This document shows positions 1-11,375 of a stretch of 64,000 nucleotides of DNA, one piece after another. The position numbers and the translations under genes are program-made. Each line of letters begins with the position of its first letter. Position 1 is the stretch's first letter. The notes beneath the pieces were generated by a model. That model had not been told where the DNA came from and did no database searches. It saw only the letters and a list, made by a program, of their open reading frames with translations. The DNA is taken from NCBI GenBank assembly GCA_963921825.1, contig OY997592.1, positions 55,386,336-55,450,335 of the forward strand. The letters run 5' to 3'. Source of the stretch: Erodium maritimum (Eukaryota; Streptophyta; Magnoliopsida; Geraniales; Geraniaceae).

Positions 1-340
1 TGAAAAAGGGAAGTAATGCTAAGGTTATGAACTTGATTGTGTTGTGATCCTAGACCCCACGCGATGGGAAGTTATCCAATGGATGGGTTTGCCTGTTCGG
101 TTTGTGCATTGTGTGAGTCACTTGAGACTACCTCCCGTGGGAGTTTTTGCTTTGCTTGATTGTTGTGGTGAGACGCACAAGTATGCGTCCTTCTTTATTA
201 TATAAAGTACTATATATGAGTGTACTGGAACTGAGTATTGTTAGTGCTTTTGACCCTTGTGAAACGCGTGTGAGCGTCTCTGTGTTTTGATCGAGCCACT
301 TGTTCTGAACCTATGCGTTGTCCGTGCATCATTCTACGAG
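1..340 (+). other. Untranslated leader of element A
   Basis: Between the unseen primer binding site and the gag start at 341 there is AT-rich then mixed sequence without a recognisable domain. It includes a short TATA-rich stretch near 200-220. It is most simply the 5' leader of element A. I see no LTR end (GGGCGTGACA type) inside it, so the 5' LTR must be farther upstream. Confidence 0.5.
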
Positions 341-1660
341 ATGCCTCGTGCTTACGTTCATAGGGTTACCAGGAGCCGCCCAATTGGGGGCCCGAGTCAG
401 ACACCTATCTCTGGGCAGGCAGGGGTAACGAGTGGCCAGGGTGCTGCTTCTGCAGAGCACCATGACTTTGAGGATGGACCATCGGATTCACCACCCAGGA
501 CTCCTCCAGTCGCTGAGCCGACTCAGGCGGCCCCTCTAGAGGAGGTGTTCGCGCAGTGTTAGCAGCGATCAGCGCTCAACAGGGGGCCACATCGTCGACA
601 CCAGAGCTTGTGTCTACCCCCACCGCAACCATTACCTAGAGGCCAGGCCAGTTGGATAGTCACACGGCCCAGGCCCTCAGGGATTTCCATAGACTAGGTA
701 CGCCTGTCTACTTCGGGGAGGCCCACCCCGAGGCAGCTGCAGGATGGCTGTAGCGGGTTACCCGTAACCTAGATCCCTCTGGGGTGTCTGAGGGTCGTTT
801 GAGAGTTTCCTTCGCGACCTTCCAGCTTGAGGGAGAGGCGTATTTCTGGTGGCAGTCAGTGCAGACCACAGTTGGGGACGACTTTCAGTTATTTAGCAGA
901 CTGTTCATGGAGCAGTATTTCCCTCGATCCATTCGAGACGACAGACGCCAGCAGTTCCTGGAACTACGTCAGAGAGAGCTGACCGTCTCTGAGTATGCTG
1001 TGAGATTTTTATCCCTGTCTCGCTTCGCACAAGAGATGGTGCAGACTGAGGATAGTCGCTGCAAGCGTTTCGAGAACGGGCTCATTCCGTCGATTGCAGA
1101 CAGGGTCATAGCTTTCAGGACCGAGGTGTACTCTACACTGGTGGATCAGGCGTTAGCCATAGAGAGGCACTTCAGGGAGACCGCTAGAGCGTGGGAGATC
1201 AAGCCGAAGCCGAGTGGCTTCCTACGACCATCCGAGAGTCGTGACCAGCGGAGGCAGAGAGTCTCTAGAGCCTTTCAGCCCTAGTTCCATTCAGGTGGCG
1301 TGCGCCGGGTAGGAGCAGTAGCTTCTGTTGGACCTGCTCCGGTGACGCAGTTGTGTCCTCTGTGCAGGCAGCAGGGGCACCTAGCCCGAGACTGCTCGAG
1401 GAGCAGTGGACTTACAGAGCGGCAAAATGACCGTCCCCAGAGATTCAGAGACAGAAAGCGGGCTGATGAGAGGGTTTGTTACCAGTGCGACCGACAGGGG
1501 CACATCTCCTTCACTTGTCCTGATCGAGTTGGAGGAGCTCCGGTACCGAGGCCTCAGCAGGCTCAGGCTCGCCAGACAACTCCTGGCCGACCACGTCAGG
1601 CACAGCCTTCGAGAGCTCCGCGTCAGGCGGTGGGAGCACCGACTTAGAGACACCAGCCGA
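341..1660 (+). pseudogene. gag: gag of element A (capsid domain plus two CCHC knuckles), degenerate
   Basis: Gag packages the retrotransposon RNA. The likely start is the ATG at 341 (MPRAYVHRVTR). The first segment ends at a stop near 560. The capsid (retrotransposon gag) domain continues in another frame at about 784-1284 with the family signatures EGEAYFWW, FMEQYFPRS and LRQRELTVSEYAVRFLSLSRF. An in-frame TAG at 1282-1284 (a glutamine codon in relatives, by inference) precedes the nucleocapsid part. Two C-X2-C-X4-H-X4-C knuckles follow: CPLCRQQGHLARDC at 1354-1395 and CYQCDRQGHISFTC at 1477-1518. The frame then runs on towards the protease without a stop, consistent with the single gag-pol frame usual for this clade. 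At least one frameshift and two stops make it a pseudogene. Confidence 0.88.
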
Positions 1661-1674
1661 GGGCTGCACAACAG

Positions 1675-2095
1675 GTGGCACTTCCACCCCCACCGAGAGG
1701 AGGACTGCCAGCACAGCAGGGCCGAGTTTATGTAGTCACTGCTTCCAGAGCTGAGAGGCCGTACGCCGGCCATGAGGCTACTCAGGGTACGTTTTACTGT
1801 TTAATTCGTGGGCTTGTTTTCTTTTTGATACGAGGGCTCCTTCATATCTTCTTCTCTTGCTGTTTCTTGGAGTTTGCGGGAGGAGACGTTCAGTCGACCC
1901 CTTTGTTTGGATACCCCGGTTACGGGGGAAGTATTGTTGAGGACTGCTTGTCGGGATTGCGCGATTTGGGTGACGGACTGCCCCTTCGTCGGTGACTTAC
2001 TCGTCTTGGATATGACTGCCTTTAATGTAATTTTTGGAATGGACTGGCTTACGAGATACAGGGCAACGATTGATTGCTACCGCCGACAGGTGACG
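1675..2095 (+). pseudogene. pol: Aspartic protease region of element A, degenerate
   Basis: Retroviral-type aspartic protease that would cleave the Gag-Pol precursor. The entry motif RVYVVTASRAE is in the gag frame. The catalytic triad region is read as LFDT followed by R-A-P at about 1821-1841, where D-T-G-A-S is expected, so the catalytic glycine is lost and a frameshift follows immediately. Downstream the frame starting near 1841 gives the conserved tail [37 protein letters not shown] and [14 protein letters not shown], which leads into RT. The frame change at about 1833-1841 and the damaged active site argue against activity. Confidence 0.82.
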
Positions 2096-3080
2096 GTGAG
2101 GTCGGGCGACCGAGTCATTACTTGTGTTCTGGGTAGCAGAAGTGGAGTCCTTCTGTCTGCCTTAGCTACGGGAGATGAGGCGGAGATCGTGCGGGATAGT
2201 AGTGAGCTGCCGAGAGTTGTTCGTGATTTCCCGGAGGTTTTTCCAGAGGAGCTGTCTGGGTTACCGCCAGCACGCAATGTGGAGTTTAGGATCGACCTGA
2301 TCCCGGGTACGGCGCCGATCTCCATGGCCCCGTACCGTTTTGCACCAGCCGAGTTAGTCGAGCTAAAGCGACAACTTGAGGAACTCCAGAAGAAGGGTTT
2401 CATCCGTCCGAGCGTGTCCCCTTGGGGAGCACCCGCCCTTTTTGTAAAGAAGAAGGGTGGAGCTTTGAGGATGTGCATCGATTACTGGAAGTTGAACCGG
2501 GTGACAGTGAAGAATCGTTATCCGATGGCGAGGATCGATGATCTGTTCGACCAGTTGAGAGGGGCGAAGTACTTCTCGAAGATTGATCTTCGATCTAGAT
2601 ACTACCAGCTGAGGGTTCGAGAGGAGGACGTGGAGAAGACCGCGTTCCGAACCCGGTACAAACACTTTGAGTTCCTAATGATGCCATTCTGTTGGACGAA
2701 CGCGCCAACAACCTTTATGGATTTGATGAACAACATCTTCGGACCGTACCTGGACCGGTTTGTCGTAGTCTTTGTTGACGACATCTTGATTTACTCGCCT
2801 AATGAGGAGGCGTATGAAGAGCATTTCAGGATCGTCTTGACATTGTTATGCACTCACCGGTTGTACGACAACCTGGAAAAGTGCGAGTTCTGGCTCACGG
2901 AGGTGAAGTTCCTTGGGCACGTGGTGTCTCGAGAGGGTATCTTAGTCGACCCGTCGAAGGTCGATGTAGTCTCGAAGTGGCACGACCCAAGAACGTATTT
3001 GAGATCCGTAGCTTCCTGGGTTTGGCGGGGTATTATCGACGTTTCGTCAAGGACTTTTCACGATTGGCTGCACCTATGAC
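2096..3080 (+). pseudogene. pol: Reverse transcriptase of element A, degenerate
   Basis: RNA-dependent DNA polymerase. It has a long open stretch from the protease tail to about 3079. Family motifs in order: [64 protein letters not shown] (relatives have DYR), [56 protein letters not shown], the catalytic [11 protein letters not shown] (FVDD at 2771-2782), and [17 protein letters not shown]. The catalytic aspartates survive, but a frameshift near 2985 breaks the link to RNase H; the continuation [17 protein letters not shown] is in another frame from about 2990. Similarity to the chromovirus RT family is unambiguous. Confidence 0.93.
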
Positions 3081-3790
3081 AACACTGACTCGCAAGGGAG
3101 CAGATTTTCTATGGACTGACGAGTGCGAGCACTCCTTTACTTAGCTAAAGGCTTGTTTGACTACTGCGCCCGTGTTGATTGTACCGGAGCGGGGAGTAGG
3201 TTATGATGTTTACTGTGACGCTTCAGGAGAGGGACTGGGTTGTGTGTTGATGCAGTCCGGGAAGGTAGTTGCCTATGGCTCGAGACAATTGAAGATATAC
3301 GAGCGCAACTACCCGACCCATGTCTCGAGCTGGCAGCAGTGGTTTTCGCTCTGAAGAGCTGGAGGAAATATTTGTATGGTGAGCGATTCCGAGTGTTCTC
3401 GGATCACAAGAGCCTCAAGTACATTTTCTCTCAGCGTGACCTGAACATGCGGCAAAGACGATGGATGGAGCTGCTGGAAGAGTATGACTTCGAGTTACTC
3501 TATCATCCAGGCAAGGCGAACGTCGTAGCCGATGCCCTGAGTAGGAAGTCCACCCACTGTGTTGCTAGTATGTTGGTCCGGGAGTGGACTATGTTGGAAG
3601 AGCTGAGCTCGTTCGGGTTGGAACTAGAGGAGGTCATAGAGGGTTTGGCTTTGTGTGCAATTGTGGCTCAACCTACCTTAGTGGTCCGAGTACTAGAGGC
3701 ACATGTAGAGGATGTCGAGACAGTAGTGATACGAGAGCATTTGACCAGAGGTGATGAGATTGAGGGCTGGGAGCAGAGCGCCGATTAGGG
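3081..3790 (+). pseudogene. pol: RNase H of element A, degenerate
   Basis: RNase H that would remove template RNA during reverse transcription. It begins after the RT thumb ([18 protein letters not shown]). A TAG at 3142-3144 interrupts it (probably a glutamine codon originally). The first catalytic segment [16 protein letters not shown] is at about 3202-3250, followed by [16 protein letters not shown] frameshift near 3325 moves the rest to a second frame: [59 protein letters not shown]. The D, E and D residues are all visible but are spread over two frames. Confidence 0.88.
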
Positions 3791-4880
3791 TTTGCGCTAC
3801 CGAGGACGTTTGTTCGTACCACAGAGTTGCAGAGATGTGGTGCTGAGAGAGTGCCATCACTCACGACTTGCTGTGCATCCTGGTGGCACCAAGATGTATC
3901 GGGACATACGACGGCAGTTCTGGTGGAGCGGGATGCGTAGGACAGTTGCAGATTTTGTGTCGAGGTGCCTCACCTACCAGCAGGTGAAGGCCGAGCACCA
4001 GCGTCCCGCCGGGTAACTTCAGCCTTTGCCGATCGCAGAGTGGAAGTGGGAGCACGTCACTATGGACATCGTCAGCGGCTTACTGAGGTCGCCACGAGGG
4101 CATGATGCCATTTGGGTTGTGGTTCACCGACTGACCAAGTTGGCACACTTTCTACCCATGCGGATGACCGACACAGTTGATCAGTTGAGCCGATTATACG
4201 TTTGAGAGATTATTCGTCTACATGGGGTACCAGTGTCAGTTGTATCCGACAGGGACCCTCGCTTCACATCCAAATTTTGGGAGAGCCTACAGGAGGCATT
4301 AGGGACTGAGGTTTTGCTTAGTGCAACTTATCACCCACAGACAGATGGGCAGTCGGAGCGCACTATACAGATTTTGGAAGATATGCTGCGAGCTTGTGTG
4401 TTGGACTTCCGAGGATCATTTGCCTTTGGCCGAGTTTGCCTACAACAACAGTTATCAGTCCAGCATTGGGATGGCGCCATTTGAGGCTCTTTACGGCAGA
4501 TCGTGAATGTCGCCCGTGTGTTGGGCAGAAGTAGGAGAACATAGCTTACTTGGTCTCGACATTGTTCAGGAGATGACCGAGAAGGTCGTGTTGATCCGAG
4601 AGCGGTTAAAGACCGCACAGAGCCGACAGAAGGGTTATGCAGACAGACGACGTCGACCTCTTGAGTTTGCAATAGGTGGTCACGTGTTTCTGAAGGTGAG
4701 CCTGAAAAAGGGTTTATTGCGGTTCAACCGCGGCGGAGGCAAGCTGGCCCCACGTTTTATTGGGCCTTTTGAGATTGTGGATAGAGTCGGAGCTGTGACT
4801 TATCGCCTTGCACTGCCACCGTAGCTTGGGAACGTGCATAATGTGTTCCACGTATCCTAGTTACGGAAGTACACTACAGA
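3791..4880 (+). pseudogene. pol: Integrase of element A, degenerate
   Basis: DDE integrase. The zinc-binding HHCC module reads HHSRLAVHPGGTKMYRD then RCLTYQQVKAEHQRP, with H-H-C visible and the second cysteine changed (C-L-T-Y where C-x2-C is normal). A TAA at 4014-4016 splits it. The catalytic core shows HVTMDIVSGL (first D near 4064), [14 protein letters not shown] (second D near 4250) and [15 protein letters not shown] with the glutamate. There is another stop near 4205 and a frameshift near 4410. The core tail [28 protein letters not shown] and the C-terminal GPFEIVDRVGAVTYRLALPP follow. Inactive. Confidence 0.9.
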
Positions 4881-4884
4881 CCCC

Positions 4885-5094
4885 TCCCACATTATTGAGT
4901 GGTCAGACATCGAGGTAGCTGATGATGTCTCATACGAGGAGCAACCAGTCAGGATAGTGGGTACGAAAGAGAAGGTTCTACGGAACAAGACTATTCCACT
5001 CGTGCTAGTACAGTGGGGACATCAAGGAGCTGGATCAACGTGGGAGCGCGATGACGACGTTCACGTGAAGTATCCCCCCATGTTCGACCTCTAA
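4885..5094 (+). pseudogene. pol: Chromodomain at the C-terminus of element A integrase
   Basis: After the integrase tail (HNVFHVS, stop, LRKYTTDPS) the same frame encodes IEWSDIEVADDVSYEEQPV, then IVGTKEKVLRNKTIPLVLVQW, and near the end STWERDDDVHVKYPPMF before the TAA at 5092-5094. In the chromovirus family this position holds a chromodomain thought to steer integration towards methylated-histone chromatin. The Y, W and W-E positions that build the aromatic pocket are recognisable. This is the clearest reason to call the element a chromovirus rather than another gypsy lineage. Confidence 0.8.
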
Positions 5095-5129
5095 GGTACT
5101 TTTTTCTTTTAAAAATTCGAGGACAAAAT

Positions 5130-5148
5130 TCTTTTAAGGGGGGTATAT
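5130..5148 (+). promoter_or_regulatory. Polypurine tract of element A
   Basis: CTTTTAAGGGGGGTATAT immediately precedes the LTR start TGTAAGAACC. Purine-rich PPTs prime plus-strand DNA synthesis. A near-identical one stands before the 3' LTR of element D (44627-44646). Confidence 0.8.
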
Positions 5149-7139
5149 TGTAAGAACCGCCCCTAGTCGATCCCGGTCGAACCAGTGATTTCTAGCCAAG
5201 TTTGACCTTCGGCCGAAAAAGTCAACTGATGACTCAGGAAGTCATTCGGGACCTTTCCGGGGCCCAAAAAGCTTAGCCATCATCACAGCTAGCTTAGTTA
5301 GGCCATTTCCTTCAGTTTGACTGTAATATTGTACCGGTCAACTCTGGGTCAAAACTGGACTTTTTATCGACTTTTTACGACTTAATTTTGGACAACCGAA
5401 ATTAAATTAAGAGAAAGTAGCTCCTACAATGCCACATGGCCTTAGAGCCTTGGATGAGAAGAATTGGAGTTAAAATTACGTTTTACCCCTCCCAAATGCC
5501 TTTAAGTGGTTAATACTTGAGAGGGCTTTTGGTCATTTAGCTATCTAGGTCTTTTAAAGCATTAGAGTGAGACAATTAAGCTCATTATTTGGTGTTGTAG
5601 CCGAAAACCACCAAGGGAGAGAAGAAGGGAGAGTTCCATTTCTTGAGGAAGAAGAAAGAGAGGAAAGCAAGCAACTTTGGCCTTGTTCTTGACCATTTCT
5701 TCTCCATTTTCCTTCCATCTTCATCATCTCATTCTCCTAGAGGTATGGATGCTCTTAACTTCTCATTTCATCCACTTTCAAGTTTTGGGTTTTGTGGGTT
5801 TTGTCTTGAATTTGAAGAACTAGCTCCATGGATTGTTGTTTGATGAAGAAATAGTGAAATTAGGTTGTTTTGTTTGTGTTGGTTGAAGTTTTGATGAAAC
5901 CCATTGAGGGTGTTGAAGTTTGACGGTTTATGATGAACATTTTGGAGTTGGGAGAAGTTAGAAATGGAGATTTTGGTCTAATTTTCATGGCACTCGAGTT
6001 GGGGAAGAAAGGGGAAGGTCCTGGACTGGTTCAGTACGGAACGTGACCCGGACTGGGCCATATGCCGGCACGGCAGGTCGCACGGGACGGGCCAGTTACT
6101 GGCTTGGTACGCACCGCGGAGCGGGCTTGAGTCCGGCACGGTATCTCACACACTCCGTGTCAGACTCCGGGCCGGTGCGTCGCGCGGTCCGTGCTGGATA
6201 CCGGGCCGGTCTGTGATACGGTCCGTGCCAGGTTCCGGCACGGCCTGTGGTGCGTTCCGAACCGCATTCCGGATCTCAACTCCTGAACCAAAACCTTTCT
6301 TTTGAGTCCAAACCGGTTTCAAGATCATTCCTTTGACTCAATTTCTGCTAATAGAGGACTGTTTGTAATTTAAGTTGAAGACTACTCCGTTGATTTACTA
6401 ATTTTGGTATTGTTGTGGTCCAAAACCGTGGGACAAGGTTCGGAGGAAGACAAGGATTTTGGACCCGTGAGCGGACGACGAGGAGATTATACCAGAGTTC
6501 TACAGCGAAGAGTTTTAGAGGAAGACCGCAAGGTAGGGGAAATACTAAACTCCTCGTGCACTTAAATATTTAGTATGCCTATTAGGTTAATAAAATCGGA
6601 AAGGTCTAGTTACATATAGGGATCACTAGAATAAACGCTTTTCATTTATTAATAACCGGAAGTGTCTAGTATGCATGCTTAGGATGTGAATTACTAGTAT
6701 AACTCGCTTTCAATACTTGGGAATTGCTTTACTGGTAGAAAGGTCGTGATGAGCCATAGGATTGGTTGTGGTTGCCTCACATGCTTGCTTGCTTAGTTTT
6801 AAGATAAATTAAGAGTATAATGAAACTAGCTGAATCGTATGTTTGAATGATTGATTGAATTCTTGAATAATTGGATGATTGAATAAATGCTGGAATGATT
6901 GAATGATTGAATGGGTGATCGAGTACGACTGATTGTGCCAAACGGTACGATCAGGTGATCGATGGACCGATGGATCGTGATTGGTAAGTATAATGGTAAG
7001 TGTGAAGATATGTGAATCTCTTGGGTGCTTGTGGTGATAAAAGTGTGATTTACTAAGCTTTGGTTGTTCGATAGGTTGTTTTGTGATTCTCTTGTTCGTG
7101 TTCTTAAGATGTTCGGTTGTTTGGTATAGTACTTACACC

Positions 7140-7159
7140 GGGGGGGGGGGGGGGGGGGG
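7140..7159 (+). repeat. Poly(G)20 tract in LTR A
   Basis: Twenty consecutive G, inside TACACC-(G)n-TAATCCGGT. The same position in solo LTR F (minus strand) holds 21 G, while in LTR B it reads ACCGAGGGGGTACGCCGG, so the tract probably grew from a short G run. Confidence 0.9.
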
Positions 7160-7189
7160 TAATCCGGTAGTATCATAGCCTTGAAAGAT

Positions 7190-7330
7190 TGATTGGTGGA
7201 CCCTGCAAGGCATTGGTTGGTTGATCCTGCGGGATATTGGTTATTGGACCCTGCGGGGCATTGGTTATTGGACCCTGCGGGGCAATTGTGGTGGACCCTA
7301 TGGGGCAATGGATGGTTTACCCTGCGGGGA
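7190..7330 (+). repeat. Tandem repeats in LTR A, units of about 29 bp
   Basis: About five imperfect units around GACCCTGCGGGGCATTGGTT (at 7198, 7226, 7251, 7272 and 7290). It is not coding; open frames across it are by-products of the repeat. The same unit type occurs in E (48216-48320) and, as a 31-bp unit, in F (61281-61400). Confidence 0.75.
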
Positions 7331-7767
7331 ATGGTTACGCGTTGTTTCACCCCGGGTGTATGCGTCCTGCGGGAGCATACCCGGAAGTCTACCCTGTTTT
7401 GCCCTGATAATATATGCCCTGATGACATATGATCCTTCGAGGACGTTTTCGGGGATACCGACGATATGTGTTTCCTTGAGGACGCTTCCGGTAACCCGAT
7501 GATATGTGTCTTCTCTAGATCGAGGGAAAATCCGACATGACACAAGATAATTGTGGATCAGAGTGTCGGGCTTAACTTTCCATTATGATATTTAATTGTT
7601 CTTCTTTGCCCTTCTGTAGTAATCATTTTCTTCTTAAAACGTAGAACATTCGTCCGTCCCTCTATTTGAGTATCTATTGAATTACGCAGGCTATTGAAAT
7701 TCGAGTTCAATTGTGTTATTCCCATGTTATTAAAAGGTGTTAACCGCTGTTTTGCTATTTCCCCTAT

Positions 7768-7781
7768 TGAGCGTAAGCTCA
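7768..7781 (+). promoter_or_regulatory. Conserved LTR hairpin, copy in LTR A
   Basis: TGAGCGTAAGCTCA: a 5-bp stem with a GTAA loop, followed by ACCC and, 25 bases on, TTTTACAGG. Present in all seven long LTRs in the window. Confidence 0.7.
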
Positions 7782-8079
7782 CCCTTTTGTTTGTTTACTG
7801 TTTTACAGGATTGCTTGATGATTAGTGGATCCGGGGCTTGGGAGCTTCGAGATGTTTTGAGTGTTGTTCTAGAGACATTGTGGTCTATCATGTTGAACCT
7901 TATTTACCTCATACCTCATGTTGAGCTTTGACTCCTTATTTGACATTTTGGAACCTTTTATTTGAGTAATCGTTTTGAACTTACTTGGGTTTTAAAGAGT
8001 TTTATTATGTTTTATTATTATCGGTTGTCAACTCAAGTCACGTCTCGAGTCCAGCCAAAACCGGATTTGGGGCTTGACA

Positions 8080-8436
8080 TATCTGACCCACAGGTCACTA
8101 CAGATGGGCCTAAAGTTACACAGGTACATGGTGTAGAGGGGTCTGGTCTAGCCCAGATTTTGCAGATGGTTGTGTCTGAATAAACGGTGGACGCTCATGT
8201 GGGCGTAGCAACAGATCAACTGTCTCAAAAGGTGGCCTCGCCGTGGAAGGACGTCCTCGTCAAGAAGCGGTAGAGTCGTCCTCCCAAACATTTAACGGAA
8301 TTTTATACTTTGCCGTGCAAGCCAACTATTTCTAGAAGATCGGGATAGTGTTGCTCGCCCCGTCGACATTGGGAAACATGTTGAGCAAGTAACAAATGGA
8401 GAAACACAAATTGTCGGGTCATCTCAGGGTCCCGAC
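8080..8436 (+). pseudogene. LINE-like remnant, left part (split by solo LTR B)
   Basis: Sequence between the end of LTR A and the start of solo LTR B. Near its right end a frame reads RPVDIGKHVEQVTNG, then ETQIVGSSQGPD, and runs directly onto AWTVIRELAAKKKATTIGR-stop beyond LTR B (from 11381), so one open frame was cut by B. A lysine-rich tail just before a 3' UTR and poly(A) suggests a LINE ORF1-like protein. Earlier parts (SPWKDVLVKKR, RPPKHLTE) contain stops and frame changes. The family assignment is inference; the continuity across B is seen. Confidence 0.5.
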
Positions 8437-11375
8437 TGTAAGAACCGCCCCCGGTCGAACCGGAGGTTTTTGGCGAAAGTTGACTTCTTAACGGAAAAGT
8501 CAACGCATGACTCCGGGAGTCATTCAGGACTTTTCCGGGACCCAAAAAGCTTAGCCGTCGTTACGGTTAGCATAGTAGGGTCATTTCCTTTCAAGTAGCA
8601 CCTTTTGTGAAAAAGTCAAACCTGGGTCAAACTAGGTCGATTTTGGATTATTAACGAATAAAGTTATAAGAGCTGATATATTTTGGGGTATGAGTGGTCC
8701 CTACATGGACACATGTCCATGTTAGCTTGGAGGGGAATAAAAGGAGTTTAAAAGACCAAATGGTCCCCACATAAGGACAAAATAGAGAGAAATGGGCTAA
8801 AGGACGAAAGAGACTTTTCCACTTAGAGGATAAGACCGCATGGAGCAAAAATTTCAGCATTTATCCTTGTTGGCCTACCACCCCCTTGCTAAGAGAGAGA
8901 AAGTGAAACTCCATTGAAGCTCCATTGAAGCTCCATTGAAGCTTGAAGAAGAAGCAAGAGAAAGGTAGCTCTTTTTTGGCCATCTCTACACCAAATCTTC
9001 TCAAATTTACTTCATCTTCTTCATCTCTTCATTTCCTAGAGGTTGGTATGCTTTATTTCCTCATTTGATGAAATTTATGTTGTGGGTTTGAGTAGAGATG
9101 ACTTAAACTAGTGGGTTTTGGGTGTTGGAGGGTTTAGTTGTTGATTTGTGAAGAAGAGGTGGAGTTGGATGATGGAAATAACTTGGTTTGAGTAGGTTTT
9201 GATGAAACCCACTTGGGTCTTAAAACTTTGGATGATTTGAGGTGAAAATTGAAGTTCTAAAGTTTAAAAATGGTGACATGGAGAACCTAGAACTAGTTAG
9301 GAGCTTTTTGGAGAAATTAGATATTTTTCCGGCGACCGGAGGCTCGCCGAAGCTCCGGCCGGTCGCCGGAATCCGGCCACCGGGGAGGGAAATGACCGGC
9401 CATGGTTCGGCCACCCTTGGAAAGGGCTAGCCATGGCTCGGCCACCCTTGGACATGACCGGCCGGCCCGGTCCGGCCACCCACGGCCATGTGTGGCCGTG
9501 GGGCCCACATGGCCGGGTTTTGTTTTTTTTCGTAATTTGGACGATCGTGGTTCAACCCCGGGACGATGTTTTCACACTCGGAACGAATTATGGATGTGAT
9601 TCATGAAACTTCGGGAAAAACGGTTAGAAACTTTAAATGCGAATTTGGAACGCTCGGACCTTAGAATTTAATTCCGTTAAGTGCTTTGGAACAAGTAAAT
9701 TAATTATGTTGGATAGACACGAATAGGGAAACTTTCGGAGTCTCGAGGGACGTTTTCCCGATTTCGGGCAAAATGGGCCTTCCGGACCCATTTTGCCAAG
9801 TTGAGCAATTGGGATTAGTTTGTGTATTTCCCTCTTTAATCCACACTTGAATTAGCATTAATTCTTGTATTGCTTGTAATCTTAGACTTTGGACCCGAGC
9901 TTGGCGGAGGAGGAGATTTTGAAACCCCTTGAAGTGATTAGGAGGAAGCTAGCCAGGTCGTCCGCTGCGAAGATTGGATTGCTTTTGAGGTAGGGAAAGT
10001 AGCGAATACCGTTTAAATTGAGGAAAGTTACTAGTATGCCTATAGGTCGTAATTACTTGATTAAATTGTTAGAATTGCATGATTAGGATGTGAGGAACGA
10101 GTGAAATGAGGGATAGCTTACGAGCCATGTCGAGCCGTAAGTTTGGGATTGTCGTGCTGTAGAAATGCATGCGGGCCATGTCGAGCCCTTAGGTTGTGTG
10201 TTGATTGAAATGCCATGATCTTTGATTGAGATGCATGATGTGTGATTTAGCCATTGTTGGATTGAGAATCATGCTATGATATGCTCGGTGTAGTGTGTTG
10301 ATATGCTTGGACAAGTGTGCCATGCGTGTTATGAAGTGAACCAATGGTTGTGATATGGTCGGGTGATTGATAGAACAACGTGTTGTATTGTGGTAAGTTG
10401 ACCCGATTGGTATACTGTGGTTGAGCTATGGCATTATGATGCGTGCTATTATCTTTATGTGTGTTCCAAGAGGAGTTGCATTCCGGTATGGTACCTACAC
10501 CGAGGGGGTACGCCGGTGTGGGGTAGTACCTAGGCCGACGGTGTGGTCCCACGTATGCGCGGTCCCCCAGTGTGTTATTCCGGTATGATGCCTACATCGA
10601 GGGGGTATGCCGGTGTAGGACATCTAGGCCGACGGTTTGTGATTTGGCACTAGGTGTCTTGTTTGGCACTAGGTGTCGTGTTTATGCCCCGACGGATTTC
10701 CGGGAAGACATCCAGGCTGATGCTGTTCCGGTGTGATGTATTATGATTGTGCCCCGACGGATTTACGGGAAGATATCTAGGACGATGTTGTTTGATCTGG
10801 TGTGATATGATAGAGTCGGGTTGTGGATAGTCGGCGGAGTCGGGTACTGCGGTACATGACGTGTGCTTGTGTTACTGTATGTTGTATGCTTGATGATTGG
10901 ATAATTGATTACAGTGTGATAGTGGTCGTGTAAGTATGTTCGTGAGTGTGGTTATCGTCAATTGACTGAGGATTATGGTTTTGAGATCCCGTGTGGTGGT
11001 TAGTGGTGTTGTACTAGTATGCCCTAATTGGACGGTTACTCGTGGTGGTGAGCGGATGCTCATCGCCTTAACTACTTTTCCTACTGAGCGAAAGCTCACC
11101 CCTTTACTTTATTGTTTTACAGGTTTTGAGAGGGATGTGGTCTAGTGGGATTCTCGATGCTTGGGAGCTCGCGAGGGTCTTAGACTAGCTTGTCTAGAGA
11201 CGTACATTCTGTTTTGCACTAAACATTGATTATTTTCTGGATTTATGAGCTGTTGACTTACTTTTATCGGATTATTATTATTGTTGGAACTTATTTCTGT
11301 CAAAATTGTCTTTTGTTATTTATTACTTTAAATTCACGTCTCGAGTCCGGTCAAAACCGGATTTGGGGCGTGACA
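8437..11375 (+). mobile_element. Solo chromovirus LTR B (2939 bp)
   Basis: Starts TGTAAGAACCGCCCCCGG and ends GGGGCGTGACA with no internal region. It is flanked by CCGAC (8432-8436) and CCGAT (11376-11380), a 5-bp target duplication with one mismatch, so this is a solo LTR left by LTR-LTR recombination rather than a broken element end. It shares the start, the AAAAAGCTTAGCCGTCG block (near 8545) and the terminal 40 bases with A and E but has its own GC-rich middle (9330-9520). Bases 10480-10760 carry CCGGTATGGTACCTACACCG-type repeats. The hairpin is at 11085-11098. Confidence 0.9.
11085..11098 (+). promoter_or_regulatory. Conserved LTR hairpin, copy in LTR B
   Basis: TGAGCGAAAGCTCA, followed by CCCC and GTTTTACAGG. 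Same position relative to the LTR end (about 280 bases) as in the other LTRs. Confidence 0.7.

Larger units (their letters stand above)
1..8079 (+). mobile_element. Element A: Ty3/gypsy chromovirus (Tekay-like), 5' part outside window
   Basis: LTR retrotransposon in sense orientation. Domain order is gag, aspartic protease, RT, RNase H, integrase, C-terminal chromodomain, polypurine tract, 3' LTR. That order plus a chromodomain places it in the chromovirus branch of Ty3/gypsy, and the long LTR and protein style fit the Tekay clade. The 5' LTR and primer binding site lie before base 1. Every coding domain carries stops or frameshifts, so this copy is non-functional. The bases just after the 3' LTR (TATCT) would be the right copy of its target duplication; the left copy is not in the window. 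It appears inserted into the LINE remnant that continues at 8080. Confidence 0.93.
5149..8079 (+). repeat. 3' LTR of element A (about 2.93 kb)
   Basis: Starts TGTAAGAACCGCCCC and ends GGGGCTTGACA. The start is fixed by the polypurine tract, and the ends match the other LTRs in the window. Inside are the block AAAAAGCTTAGCC near 5265 shared with LTRs B, C and E, a GC-rich stretch at 6010-6280, a 20-G run at 7140-7159, a tandem-repeat block at about 7190-7330 (units around GGACCCTGCGGGGCATTGG), the conserved hairpin at 7768-7781 followed by TTTTACAGG, and CGTCTCGAGTCC near the end. LTR E (46056-55814) is the same subfamily. Confidence 0.92.

Noticed and set aside
6826-7545. 239-codon open frame on the minus strand of LTR A
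   Set aside because: It lies entirely in LTR sequence, uses the repeat block and the poly(G) tract, and has no domain or conserved counterpart in LTR E.
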